A stretch of DNA of 56,035 bases from Acidimicrobiales bacterium (GTDB lineage: Bacteria; Actinomycetota; Acidimicrobiia; Acidimicrobiales; JAHWLA01), in contig DATLNE010000048.1 in the NCBI GenBank assembly GCA_035536915.1, forward strand, positions 1 to 56,035, given 5' to 3'. The notes under the pieces were generated by a model that searched no databases, was not told the DNA's origin, and saw only the letters and a list, made by a program, of their open reading frames with translations. Each line of letters starts with the position of its first letter. Position 1 is the first letter of the stretch. The position numbers and the translations under genes are program-made. Shown piece by piece: positions 40,810-48,215 of this stretch.

Positions 40810-43800
40810 CTAGGCCGTGCCCGAGTCGCGGTTGTTGAGGTCGTCCTTTTCGACGATGGTGTTGCCGGGGTCGACCTCCGACCAACTGGTCAGGGTCTCG
40901 CCCTCACCCGTCCGGTAGACCCGGACCGTGAACTCCGGTGTGGCGCCTGCGGCGACGTTGCCGACGCAGGTGACCTCGTTGACGGGGTTCTCGGTGAGCT
41001 GGCAGGCCCAGCCGGCCGGCCCGCTCACGTTGAGCGGGATCACGCCCGGCGACAGGTCGGCCACCACGGTGACGTTGTTGGCCTGGATGCTCCCGGAGTT
41101 GGTCACCGAGAACTTCCAGTCGCCCTCTGTTGCCGCCGACACCGTCGAGTTCTGCATGTCGGTGACGAGCTCGATCTTCGACTCCACCTTGGTCTGCTCG
41201 GTGTCGGCGTTGTCGGTCTCGTTGGCCTCGGCCACGGTGTTGCCCGGATCGACGAACGCCTGGTTGATCAGCGTCACGCCGTGCCGCTGCGGTGCGGTCA
41301 CCACGATGGTGATCGTCCGCTCGCCGCCACCGGTGCTGGAGCCCTTGATGTGGCCGCCGGTGCAGTCGACAACTCCGCCTGCCTGCTGGCAGATGAAATT
41401 GCCGTCGCCGAGGGCCGACACGAATCCGACGCCGGTGGGCAGCGGGTCGCGCACGGTCACGTTGAAGGCGTCGTTGGTGCCGACGTTGGTGACCTTGAGG
41501 GTGTAGGTGATCTCTTCACCGGGAGCGAACGGTGTGGTGGCGTTCTCGTTGTCGCTCTTGTCGATCTTGAGATCGGTCCAGCCACCGCCACCGCCGAGCT
41601 GCACGGTGGTGAACTCCTCGGCTGCGTTGTTGCCCTCGTTGCCCTCGGGGATCGTGTTGGCCGGGTCGACCACCACGTCGAGGCGGTACATGTCGGGCAC
41701 CGACGGGGCGAAGAGGTTGATCTTCACCTGGCGGGTGGTGCCTGCGTTGATGCGGGCACCGATGCAGGAGACGACCCCGCCGAACTCCTCGCAAGCGAAC
41801 GAGCCCTCGGTGGTGCCCTGGTCGTCGGCCGACTTGAAGGTCGAACCGCTCGGCAGCTTGGCCTTGAAGGCGACGCCGAAGGCATCGGCGGCACCGTCGT
41901 TCTGGACGGTCACCGTGTAGGTGAGGTTCCCGTCAGGAGCGACCGGGTCGAAGCTGTCGAGGATGCCGTCGGGGCTGCCGGTCGGCACGAACAGGTCGAT
42001 GTACTCACCGGCCGCGCCCGCCTGCACGGTGGTGGTGATGTCGGCCTTGTTGTTGGCCTCGTCGGCCTCGCCGATGGCGTTCTCCGGATCGACCATCGCC
42101 TCGAGCAGGGCCACGCCCTGGTCGTTGGGGGCGAAGGTGGAGATCAGGATCTTGCGTGTGCCGCCGCCGGGAGCGGCGTCGGTGCCGAGGACGGTGCCGC
42201 CGATGCAGCGGACGACGCCCGAGGCATGGGTGCAGCTGAACTCACCGGGGCCTGCCAGCGTGTCGTTGGCCGCCCGGAAGCGGGAGCCCGCGGGCAGCGT
42301 GGCCTGGGCGACGACGTTGTAGGCGTCGGCGGCCCCGCTGTTGCGGATGGTCATCGTGTAGTCGAGCGTGCCGTTGGTGGCCACCGGGTCGAGGTTCTCG
42401 GTGATGCTCGGGATGTGCAGCTCCTTGTAGGAGCCTGCGGCGACGCCGTTGCCGACGACCGTCTCCTCGAACTCGATGTTGTCGCTCTCGTCGATCTCGG
42501 GGATCGAGTTGGCCGGGTCGACGCGCACCTCGTTGTGGTACGTGCCGGGCTCGTCGGGAGCGAAGACGTCGATGGTGATGGTGGCTGTGTCCTGCGGGCG
42601 CACCAGGCTGCCCGAGTACTTGCCGGCGAGGATGCCGCCCACGCACTCGACGGCGTTGCCGGTCGGGGCGCAGGTGAAGTTGTGGTTGCCGGTGGCGGTA
42701 CGGAACACCGAGCCCGTGGGCAGTGTGTCACGCACCACGACGCCGGTGGTGTCCTGCGTGCCCTCGTTGCTCACGGTGATCGTGTAGCGGAGGGTGCCGT
42801 TGCGGGCCACGGGATCAGGCGAGTCGGTCTTTGTGACCGTCAGGTCGATGCCCGTCTGCACATCGGTGGTGGTTGTGAATGTGTTGTTGCTCTCATCGTC
42901 GGGCTCGCCGATCACGTTCTTGGGATCGACGGTGACCGTCGAGGTGATCGGGCCGATGGCGTGGGGGGCGATCAGGAACAGTGTGATCGTCTGGGTTGTG
43001 CCCTGGACGACGCCGCTGTTGTGGGCGCCCTTGATGAGCGGGATCACGCACTCCACGACGCGGCCGTCGATGCCCGCGCCGCAGGTGGTGCCGGCGGCGC
43101 TGGCGGCGAAGCCGTCGAACACCACGCCGGTGGGCAGGGGCTCACGGACGAGCACGTCGCGGGCGTCACGCAGGCCGCTGTTGCCGACGGTGATCGTGTA
43201 GTCGAAGCGGTCGGCACCGCGCACTGGGGCGGGCGCAGCCGGGAAGGTGCGGTACTGGGTGACGGTGAGGTCGACGCCGGGCCGCACGGTGGTGATGGCG
43301 GTGGCCGACGACGACAGGCCCTTGTTCTTGATGTTGCCGTCGACTGTCGCCATGTTGATGATCGACGAGCCGGGGGGCGCGATCACTGTGCCTGTGATCT
43401 TCACTGTCGCAGTCGCACCGGGCTGGAAGCGGGTGGTCTCGCAGGTGACGCGGGGAGCAGCCACGGTGCAGGTGAGGCCGACGGCCGTGCCTGTCACGGT
43501 CGCCTGGCTCACTGTGACGTTGGAGGCGTTGAGGCCCTGGGTGCCGTCGACGATGGCGAGGTAGTCGGCGCGGGAGGCCGAGGTGTTCGCCACGTTGAGG
43601 GTGTAGGTCAGGTTCTCGCCGGGGGCGATGGGGTCGGGGGTGTCGGTCTTGGTGATGACCAGGCTGTTGGGCGCCGGGGTCTGGGTGACCTGGGTGGTCG
43701 CCTGCCCCGCGTTGTTGAGGTCGTTGGTCTCCTGCACGCTGTTCAGCGGGTCGATGGCCGAGGTCAGCGTGAGGCTCTGGTCGGTGGCCGGAGCGGTGAC

Positions 43801-44574
43801 GCCGACCTGGATGGTGGCCACGTCGCCTGCGTCGATGGTGCCGCCCGAGCAGGTGATGGTGCCGCCGTCGCGCACGCAGTCGAACAGGTTGGTGGCGTTG
43901 ACCGTCTGGAAGGTCACCGACGCAGGCAGGCTGGCCGTCAGCACGATGTCGGTGGCGTTGACCGAGCCGGTGTTGGCCGCCGTCAGCGTGTAGAGGAAGT
44001 CGCTGTTCGGCATGGTGGCCGAGGGCGCGTTGACCGTGACCGTGAGGTCGGCGGCGTTGGACACGACGCCACCGGTCACCTGGGTGCTGGTGGTGTCGGA
44101 GACCGTGAAGGTCGTGGCCGACTTGGTGTTGGTCACTGTGGCGGTGTTGTTGAGCACCGTGCCGTTGTCGGCGGTGACCACACCCCGGATGGTGACGGTC
44201 CACGACTGGAAGCCGGCGAGGCTGCCCGCGTCGCACCGCACGTTGTTGTTGCTCTGCGAGCAGGTGCCGACCGTGCTGGTCAGTTGGAGGTCGTTGGTGC
44301 CGGCCACGCCGGACATGCCGTTCACCACGTCGGTGAGGACGACTTCGTCGACTCGCGCGCCGCCTGTGTTCTTGACGACGATCGTGTAGGTGAGCGCCTG
44401 GCCGGAGCCGACAGGGGACGGGTTGGCCGTCATGTCGATGGTCAAGGGGTTGTTGGCTGGTGCCGCTCCCACGGGAGCTACGCCGACGAACCCAACGGTC
44501 GCCGCAAGTACGGCGCTGGTCACGATGCCCGCGGCGCGGCGCGCCGCGGCAGTGCGGAATCCCGCTCTTGCCAC
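40810..44574 (-). CDS. Large secreted DUF11/CARDB-type repeat protein
   Basis: 1254 residues from GTG 44574, with GAGGGG 7 bases upstream. The signal peptide (about 1-39) ends in VAPVGAAPAN. The rest is nine related domains of about 125-140 residues, each starting like LTYTIVVKNTGGARVDEVVLTD or LDYTMTIRNSGAADAYNVV, continuing LPxGxxF and C-V-GG, and ending in V-DPxNxIxExxExNN. These are DUF11-type Ig-like modules found in surface and matrix proteins. Each holds a Cys pair. The C-terminus stops after the last module (DDLNNRDSGTA) without a membrane anchor or sorting signal. Confidence 0.88.
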   Translation of the reverse strand: MARAGFRTAAARRAAGIVTSAVLAATVGFVGVAPVGAAPANNPLTIDMTANPSPVGSGQALTYTIVVKNTGGARVDEVVLTDVVNGMSGVAGTNDLQLTSTVGTCSQSNNNVRCDAGSLAGFQSWTVTIRGVVTADNGTVLNNTATVTNTKSATTFTVSDTTSTQVTGGVVSNAADLTVTVNAPSATMPNSDFLYTLTAANTGSVNATDIVLTASLPASVTFQTVNATNLFDCVRDGGTITCSGGTIDAGDVATIQVGVTAPATDQSLTLTSAIDPLNSVQETNDLNNAGQATTQVTQTPAPNSLVITKTDTPDPIAPGENLTYTLNVANTSASRADYLAIVDGTQGLNASNVTVSQATVTGTAVGLTCTVAAPRVTCETTRFQPGATATVKITGTVIAPPGSSIINMATVDGNIKNKGLSSSATAITTVRPGVDLTVTQYRTFPAAPAPVRGADRFDYTITVGNSGLRDARDVLVREPLPTGVVFDGFAASAAGTTCGAGIDGRVVECVIPLIKGAHNSGVVQGTTQTITLFLIAPHAIGPITSTVTVDPKNVIGEPDDESNNTFTTTTDVQTGIDLTVTKTDSPDPVARNGTLRYTITVSNEGTQDTTGVVVRDTLPTGSVFRTATGNHNFTCAPTGNAVECVGGILAGKYSGSLVRPQDTATITIDVFAPDEPGTYHNEVRVDPANSIPEIDESDNIEFEETVVGNGVAAGSYKELHIPSITENLDPVATNGTLDYTMTIRNSGAADAYNVVAQATLPAGSRFRAANDTLAGPGEFSCTHASGVVRCIGGTVLGTDAAPGGGTRKILISTFAPNDQGVALLEAMVDPENAIGEADEANNKADITTTVQAGAAGEYIDLFVPTGSPDGILDSFDPVAPDGNLTYTVTVQNDGAADAFGVAFKAKLPSGSTFKSADDQGTTEGSFACEEFGGVVSCIGARINAGTTRQVKINLFAPSVPDMYRLDVVVDPANTIPEGNEGNNAAEEFTTVQLGGGGGWTDLKIDKSDNENATTPFAPGEEITYTLKVTNVGTNDAFNVTVRDPLPTGVGFVSALGDGNFICQQAGGVVDCTGGHIKGSSTGGGERTITIVVTAPQRHGVTLINQAFVDPGNTVAEANETDNADTEQTKVESKIELVTDMQNSTVSAATEGDWKFSVTNSGSIQANNVTVVADLSPGVIPLNVSGPAGWACQLTENPVNEVTCVGNVAAGATPEFTVRVYRTGEGETLTSWSEVDPGNTIVEKDDLNNRDSGTA

Positions 44575-44674
44575 TGTGTTTCCCCTCGGTAGCCCTGATA
44601 CAGCAAGTGCAGTTGTACCGGGTGCAATGTCCCGAAAGCAAGAGAAGGTCACCGTTTGTGGTATTTGTCATGCC

Positions 44675-45511
44675 GTGAGTGGTGGTGTGGTCGATTGGGC
44701 GATCGGTACTCCGAGCCCGTCGTTGCGCCCGCTGGTGGCCCGTTACGTGGGCTACCGCCACCAAGGCGTGACGCCTGGCCTGCATCGCGGCCTGCCCTCG
44801 CGACACCTCACGGTGGTGCTCGGCCTGGAGGGCGACGTGGGAGTGGCGGCCATGCCCGACCCGCGCCAGTCCCCCGGTGCCTTCGGCGCCTTGGCCGCTG
44901 GGCTGCACGCTGCACCTGCGCTGATCGAACGACGGCCTGACGAAGCAGGCGTACACCTCGACGTGACCCCCGAAGGGGCACGTGCCCTGTTCGGCATGCC
45001 TGCAAGTGAGTTGGCGTCGACGGTCGTCGACCTCGACGACGTGTTGGGAGTGCGTGCAAAGGAGTTGCGCGAGCGCGTGGCTGCTGGGCGCGACTGGCCT
45101 GCGCGGTTCGCAGTGATCGACGACGTGTTGTCGAGCGTCGCCCGCCACGGGCGTGGGCTGCGGCCGGAGGTCGCCTGGGCCTGGCAGCAGCTCACGACAA
45201 GTGACGGCGGCGTCGAAGTGGGCGTGCTGGCCGAGGAGATCGGGTGGAGCCGCCGCCACTTCACCGAGCAGTTCCGACGTGAGCTCGGCGTGACCCCGAA
45301 GGTGGCGGCGCGCGTGCTGCGCTTCGAGCGGGCGCGCCGGCTGCTGGAGGCGGGAGCGTCGTCGGCCGAGGCCGCGGCGGCCTGCGGCTTCTACGACCAG
45401 GCTCACCTCACCCGGGAGTGGCGCGACCTGGCCGGGTGCACGCCGGGGACGTGGGCGGCCGAAGAGCTCCCATTCGTCCAAGACGCAGGGGCCGCGGCCG
45501 AGGCATCCTGA
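44675..45511 (+). CDS. AraC-family transcriptional regulator
   Basis: 278 residues from GTG 44675; the in-frame region further upstream belongs to the divergent DUF11 gene. The N-terminal ligand-binding part contains YRHQGVTPGLHRGLPSRHLTVVLGLEGDV. The C-terminal DNA-binding domain has two helix-turn-helices: VGVLAEEIGWSRRHFTEQFRRELGVTPKVAARVLRFERARRLLE and AEAAAACGFYDQAHLTREWRDLAGCTPGTW. It is followed 4 bases later by a VOC gene, a pairing common in actinobacteria. It probably regulates itself and the VOC gene; the 100-base gap to the DUF11 gene may hold a shared promoter. Confidence 0.9.
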   Translation: MSGGVVDWAIGTPSPSLRPLVARYVGYRHQGVTPGLHRGLPSRHLTVVLGLEGDVGVAAMPDPRQSPGAFGALAAGLHAAPALIERRPDEAGVHLDVTPEGARALFGMPASELASTVVDLDDVLGVRAKELRERVAAGRDWPARFAVIDDVLSSVARHGRGLRPEVAWAWQQLTTSDGGVEVGVLAEEIGWSRRHFTEQFRRELGVTPKVAARVLRFERARRLLEAGASSAEAAAACGFYDQAHLTREWRDLAGCTPGTWAAEELPFVQDAGAAAEAS

Positions 45512-45515
45512 CGGC

Positions 45516-45911
45516 ATGGAGAACGCACCGATGGTTTGGCCTGCAATCCGCTACAAGGACGCCCTTGCCGCCATCCGCTTCCTCGGCGAGGCCTTCGGCT
45601 TCACCGAGGCGGTCGTGGTGCCGGGGCAGGACGAAGGCGTGGTGGAACACGCCGAACTGCGCTGGCCGCTGGGCGGCGGCGTGATGGTCGGGTCCACCAG
45701 GTACGACGAAGGGGTGCACGGCGAACTGCCCGCGGGGTCGGCGTCGGTCTACGTGGTGACCGACGAGCCCGACGCCCTCTTCGCCCGGGCCGCGGCGGCG
45801 GGCGCCGAGGTCGTCGCCGGCCTCAAGGACGAGGACTACGGCTCACGCAGCTTCACCGTGCGCGACCCCGAGGGCAACTACTGGAGCTTCGGGACGTACC
45901 GGGGCGCCTGA
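45516..45911 (+). CDS. VOC (glyoxalase/bleomycin-resistance-like) protein
   Basis: 131 residues, full-length for a VOC protein. ALAAIRFLGEAFGFTEA is the first beta-alpha unit; VEHAELRWPLGGGVMVGS follows. VYVVTDEPDALFARAAAAGAEVV and SRSFTVRDPEGNYWSFGTY are the second half with the metal/substrate strand. It resembles PhnB/YaeR-type small binding proteins. It lies directly behind the AraC-type regulator and was probably cotranscribed with it. Function is unknown. Confidence 0.9.
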   Translation: MENAPMVWPAIRYKDALAAIRFLGEAFGFTEAVVVPGQDEGVVEHAELRWPLGGGVMVGSTRYDEGVHGELPAGSASVYVVTDEPDALFARAAAAGAEVVAGLKDEDYGSRSFTVRDPEGNYWSFGTYRGA

Positions 45912-45930
45912 GAGGCTGATTTCTGCAGTG

Positions 45931-45950
45931 AGTGCAAACTTGCCTACACT
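45931..45950 (+). promoter_or_regulatory. Putative TetR operator and -10 region
   Basis: AGTGCAAACTTGCCTACACT is an imperfect inverted repeat (AGTG...CACT ends). Its last six bases TACACT fit TAnnnT and are followed by 6 bases and GTG 45957. A repressor bound here would block a leaderless promoter. Confidence 0.45.
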
Positions 45951-45956
45951 GTAGGA

Positions 45957-46583
45957 GTGAGCCAGAGCACGGGACTGCGGGAGCGCAAGAAGGTCGCCAC
46001 CCGCCAGGCGTTGATCTCGGCCGCCCTCCGGTTGGCGTCGGAACGGGGGCCTGACCGGGTCACCGTCGACGACATCGCCGAGGCGGCCGACGTCTCCGTG
46101 CGCACGTTCTTCAACTACTTCTCCTGCAAGGAAGACGCCGTCGTCGGCGTCGACCCCGAGCGGGTAGAGGAGCTGGTGGAACAGCTCGCCTCGCGACCGG
46201 TGAACGAGACGCCGTTGGAAGCGATGCGCGCCGTCGCCATGGCGTCGCTCCTCCGCTACACCGACGACGGCGGGTGGGTACAGCGAGGCGCCTTGTTGCG
46301 CGAGCACCCGCAGTACCGCGTCCGGCAGATGGCGTACCTGGAGGACGTCGAGCGGCGGTTGGCCGAGGCCCTGGCCGCCCGCATCGGCACCGACGCGGCG
46401 TGCGACCCGTACCCGGGCCTGGTGGTGGCGGTCGCCACCACGGCCATGCGGGTGGCCCTGCACTACTGGCAGGCCCCGGGCGTCACCACGCCGCTTCCCA
46501 AGCTCATGGCCGAGGTCTTCGACCGCGTGGCCGCCGGGCTGACCCCGCCCCCTCGTCGTCGCCGCCCCCGCACTCCCGCGTAG
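45957..46583 (+). CDS. TetR-family regulator of the adjacent exporter
   Basis: 208 residues. The HTH domain is RKKVATRQALISAALRLASERGPDRVTVDDIAEAADVSVRTFFNYFSCKEDAV, the standard TetR N-terminus (FFNYF recognition end). The C-terminal part is helical and ends PPPRRRRPRTPA. The gene stops 7 bases before a DHA2-type exporter on the same strand, the usual repressor-pump pair. Expected to be released from its operator by pump substrates. Confidence 0.92.
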   Translation: MSQSTGLRERKKVATRQALISAALRLASERGPDRVTVDDIAEAADVSVRTFFNYFSCKEDAVVGVDPERVEELVEQLASRPVNETPLEAMRAVAMASLLRYTDDGGWVQRGALLREHPQYRVRQMAYLEDVERRLAEALAARIGTDAACDPYPGLVVAVATTAMRVALHYWQAPGVTTPLPKLMAEVFDRVAAGLTPPPRRRRPRTPA

Positions 46584-46590
46584 GAGATCC

Positions 46591-48135
46591 GTGCAACCCA
46601 TCACCCTCGACAAGCCCCTCACGCACCGGCAGGTGCTGCTGGTGTTCAGCGGCCTCATGCTCGGCATGCTGCTGGGCGCCCTCGACCACACCATCCTGGC
46701 CACCGCCCTGCCGACGATCGTCGGTGAACTGGGCGGGCTCGACCACCTGTCGTGGGTGGTCACCTCCTACATGCTGGCCACCACCGTCTCCACCCCCTTG
46801 TACGGGAAGCTGGGCGACCTCTACGGACGCAAGCGCTTGTTCCAAGCGGCCATCGTCGTGTTCCTCGCAGGCAGCGTGCTGTGCGGCCTGGCCCAGACCA
46901 TGGGCCAGCTCATCGCCTTCCGCGCCGTGCAGGGGCTGGGCGCGGGTGGGTTGATGGTGTTGGCCCAGGCCATCGTGGCCGACGTGGTGGCGCCGCGCGA
47001 GCGGGGGCGGTACCAGGGCTACTTCGTGGCCGTGTTCGGGGTGTCGAGCGTCGTCGGCCCGCTGCTCGGTGGCTTCCTCACCGACCAGGCGTCGTGGCGC
47101 TGGGTCTTCTATGTGAACGTGCCCGTCGGCGTGGTGGCCCTGCTCGTCACCAGCGTGGTTCTCCCGGCCAACGGCCCCCGGCGGCCGGCGCGCCTCGACG
47201 TGCGGGGCGCCGCCCTGCTGAGTGGCGGCGTCACCGCCCTGGTGCTGCTGACGACGTGGGGTGGCACCGAGTACGAATGGGGCTCGCCGGTCATCGTCGC
47301 CTTGGGCGTGGCGTCCGCCGTGCTGCTGACGGCCTTCGTGGCCGCCGAACGACGGGCCGAGGAACCGCTGCTCCCCTTGCGCCTGTTTCGCAACCGCACC
47401 TTCACGGTGGCGAGCGGCGTCAGCCTGTTCGTCGGCTTCGCCATGTTCGGCACGTTGAGCTTCCTGCCGATGTTCCTGCAGCTTGTGACGAACGCGTCGG
47501 CCACGCACTCCGGTCTGCTGTTACTGCCCATGATGGGCGGCCTGCTCCTGGCGTCGACAGTGTCGGGCCAGATCGTCAGCCGAACCGGGCGCTACAAGGC
47601 CATCCCCATGGCCGGCACGCTGATCGCCACGGTCGGCATGGTCCTGCTCTCCACGATGGGCGCCGACACCCCGCGGTTCGTGTCGGCTGCCTACATGGCA
47701 ACGCTGGGGATCGGCATGGGCCTCGTCATGCAGGTGCTCATCGTGGCCACGCAGAACGCCGTCAGCCACCGCGACCTCGGGGTGGGCACGTCGTCGGTGA
47801 ACTTCTTCCGGTCCATCGGCGGGTCGATGGGGGTTGCCGTCTTCGGCGCCTTGTTCGCCGCCCGCTTCGCCCACGCGCTGCCCACCAACCCACTCGAAGG
47901 CCACCTCTCCATCGACGCCGTGAACGCCTTGGCTCCCGCCGTGCGGACCCAGGTGGTGGTGGCGGTCGACAACGCCTTGAGCATGGTGTTCCTGGTGGCG
48001 GCGCCGCTGCTGGCCCTCGCCTTCGTGCTCACGACGTTGGTGCGAGAGATCCCGCTGCGTAGTGCTGTCGCCAAGGTGGACCACGAGCGTGAGGTCTCAG
48101 CCGCCCTGCCCGTCCCGGAGATGTCGACGCACTGA
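46591..48135 (+). CDS. MFS exporter, DHA2 (EmrB/QacA) family, TetR-linked
   Basis: 514 residues, 14 membrane spans. LLGALDHTILATALPTIVGELGG is motif D1, KLGDLYGRKRLF motif A, AVQGLGAGGLMVLAQAIVADVV the following helix and FGVSSVVGPLLGGFLTDQASWRWVFYVNVPVG motif C. TAGGAG lies 4 bases before the GTG. It probably exports a toxic organic compound in exchange for protons, controlled by the TetR gene just upstream. It differs from the MFS gene at 28163, with motif text only loosely shared. Its stop codon lies in the first of two hairpins. Confidence 0.92.
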   Translation: MQPITLDKPLTHRQVLLVFSGLMLGMLLGALDHTILATALPTIVGELGGLDHLSWVVTSYMLATTVSTPLYGKLGDLYGRKRLFQAAIVVFLAGSVLCGLAQTMGQLIAFRAVQGLGAGGLMVLAQAIVADVVAPRERGRYQGYFVAVFGVSSVVGPLLGGFLTDQASWRWVFYVNVPVGVVALLVTSVVLPANGPRRPARLDVRGAALLSGGVTALVLLTTWGGTEYEWGSPVIVALGVASAVLLTAFVAAERRAEEPLLPLRLFRNRTFTVASGVSLFVGFAMFGTLSFLPMFLQLVTNASATHSGLLLLPMMGGLLLASTVSGQIVSRTGRYKAIPMAGTLIATVGMVLLSTMGADTPRFVSAAYMATLGIGMGLVMQVLIVATQNAVSHRDLGVGTSSVNFFRSIGGSMGVAVFGALFAARFAHALPTNPLEGHLSIDAVNALAPAVRTQVVVAVDNALSMVFLVAAPLLALAFVLTTLVREIPLRSAVAKVDHEREVSAALPVPEMSTH

Positions 48136-48162
48136 GTCGCGGCTATCGGCTCAGTGCGTCGA
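48124..48162. terminator. First of two tandem hairpins between MFS and S8 protease genes
   Basis: TCGACGCACTGAG (48124-48136) and its exact complement (48150-48162) around a 13-base loop; the MFS TGA (48133-48135) is in the left arm. Confidence 0.65.
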
Positions 48163-48205
48163 GATCGCAGTTGTGCCACACCAGGAGGTGCACAACTGCG
48201 ATCTC
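48161..48205. terminator. Second of two tandem hairpins between MFS and S8 protease genes
   Basis: GAGATCGCAGTTGTGC (48161-48176) and its exact complement (48190-48205), 13-base loop. It shares two bases with the first hairpin, so both cannot form fully at once. Confidence 0.65.
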
Positions 48206-48215
48206 AGCGACAGAG

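Noticed and set aside
40750-44592. 1280-residue plus-strand ORF opposite the DUF11 gene
   Set aside because: Antisense shadow of repeated codons; composition typical of reversed GC-rich coding DNA.
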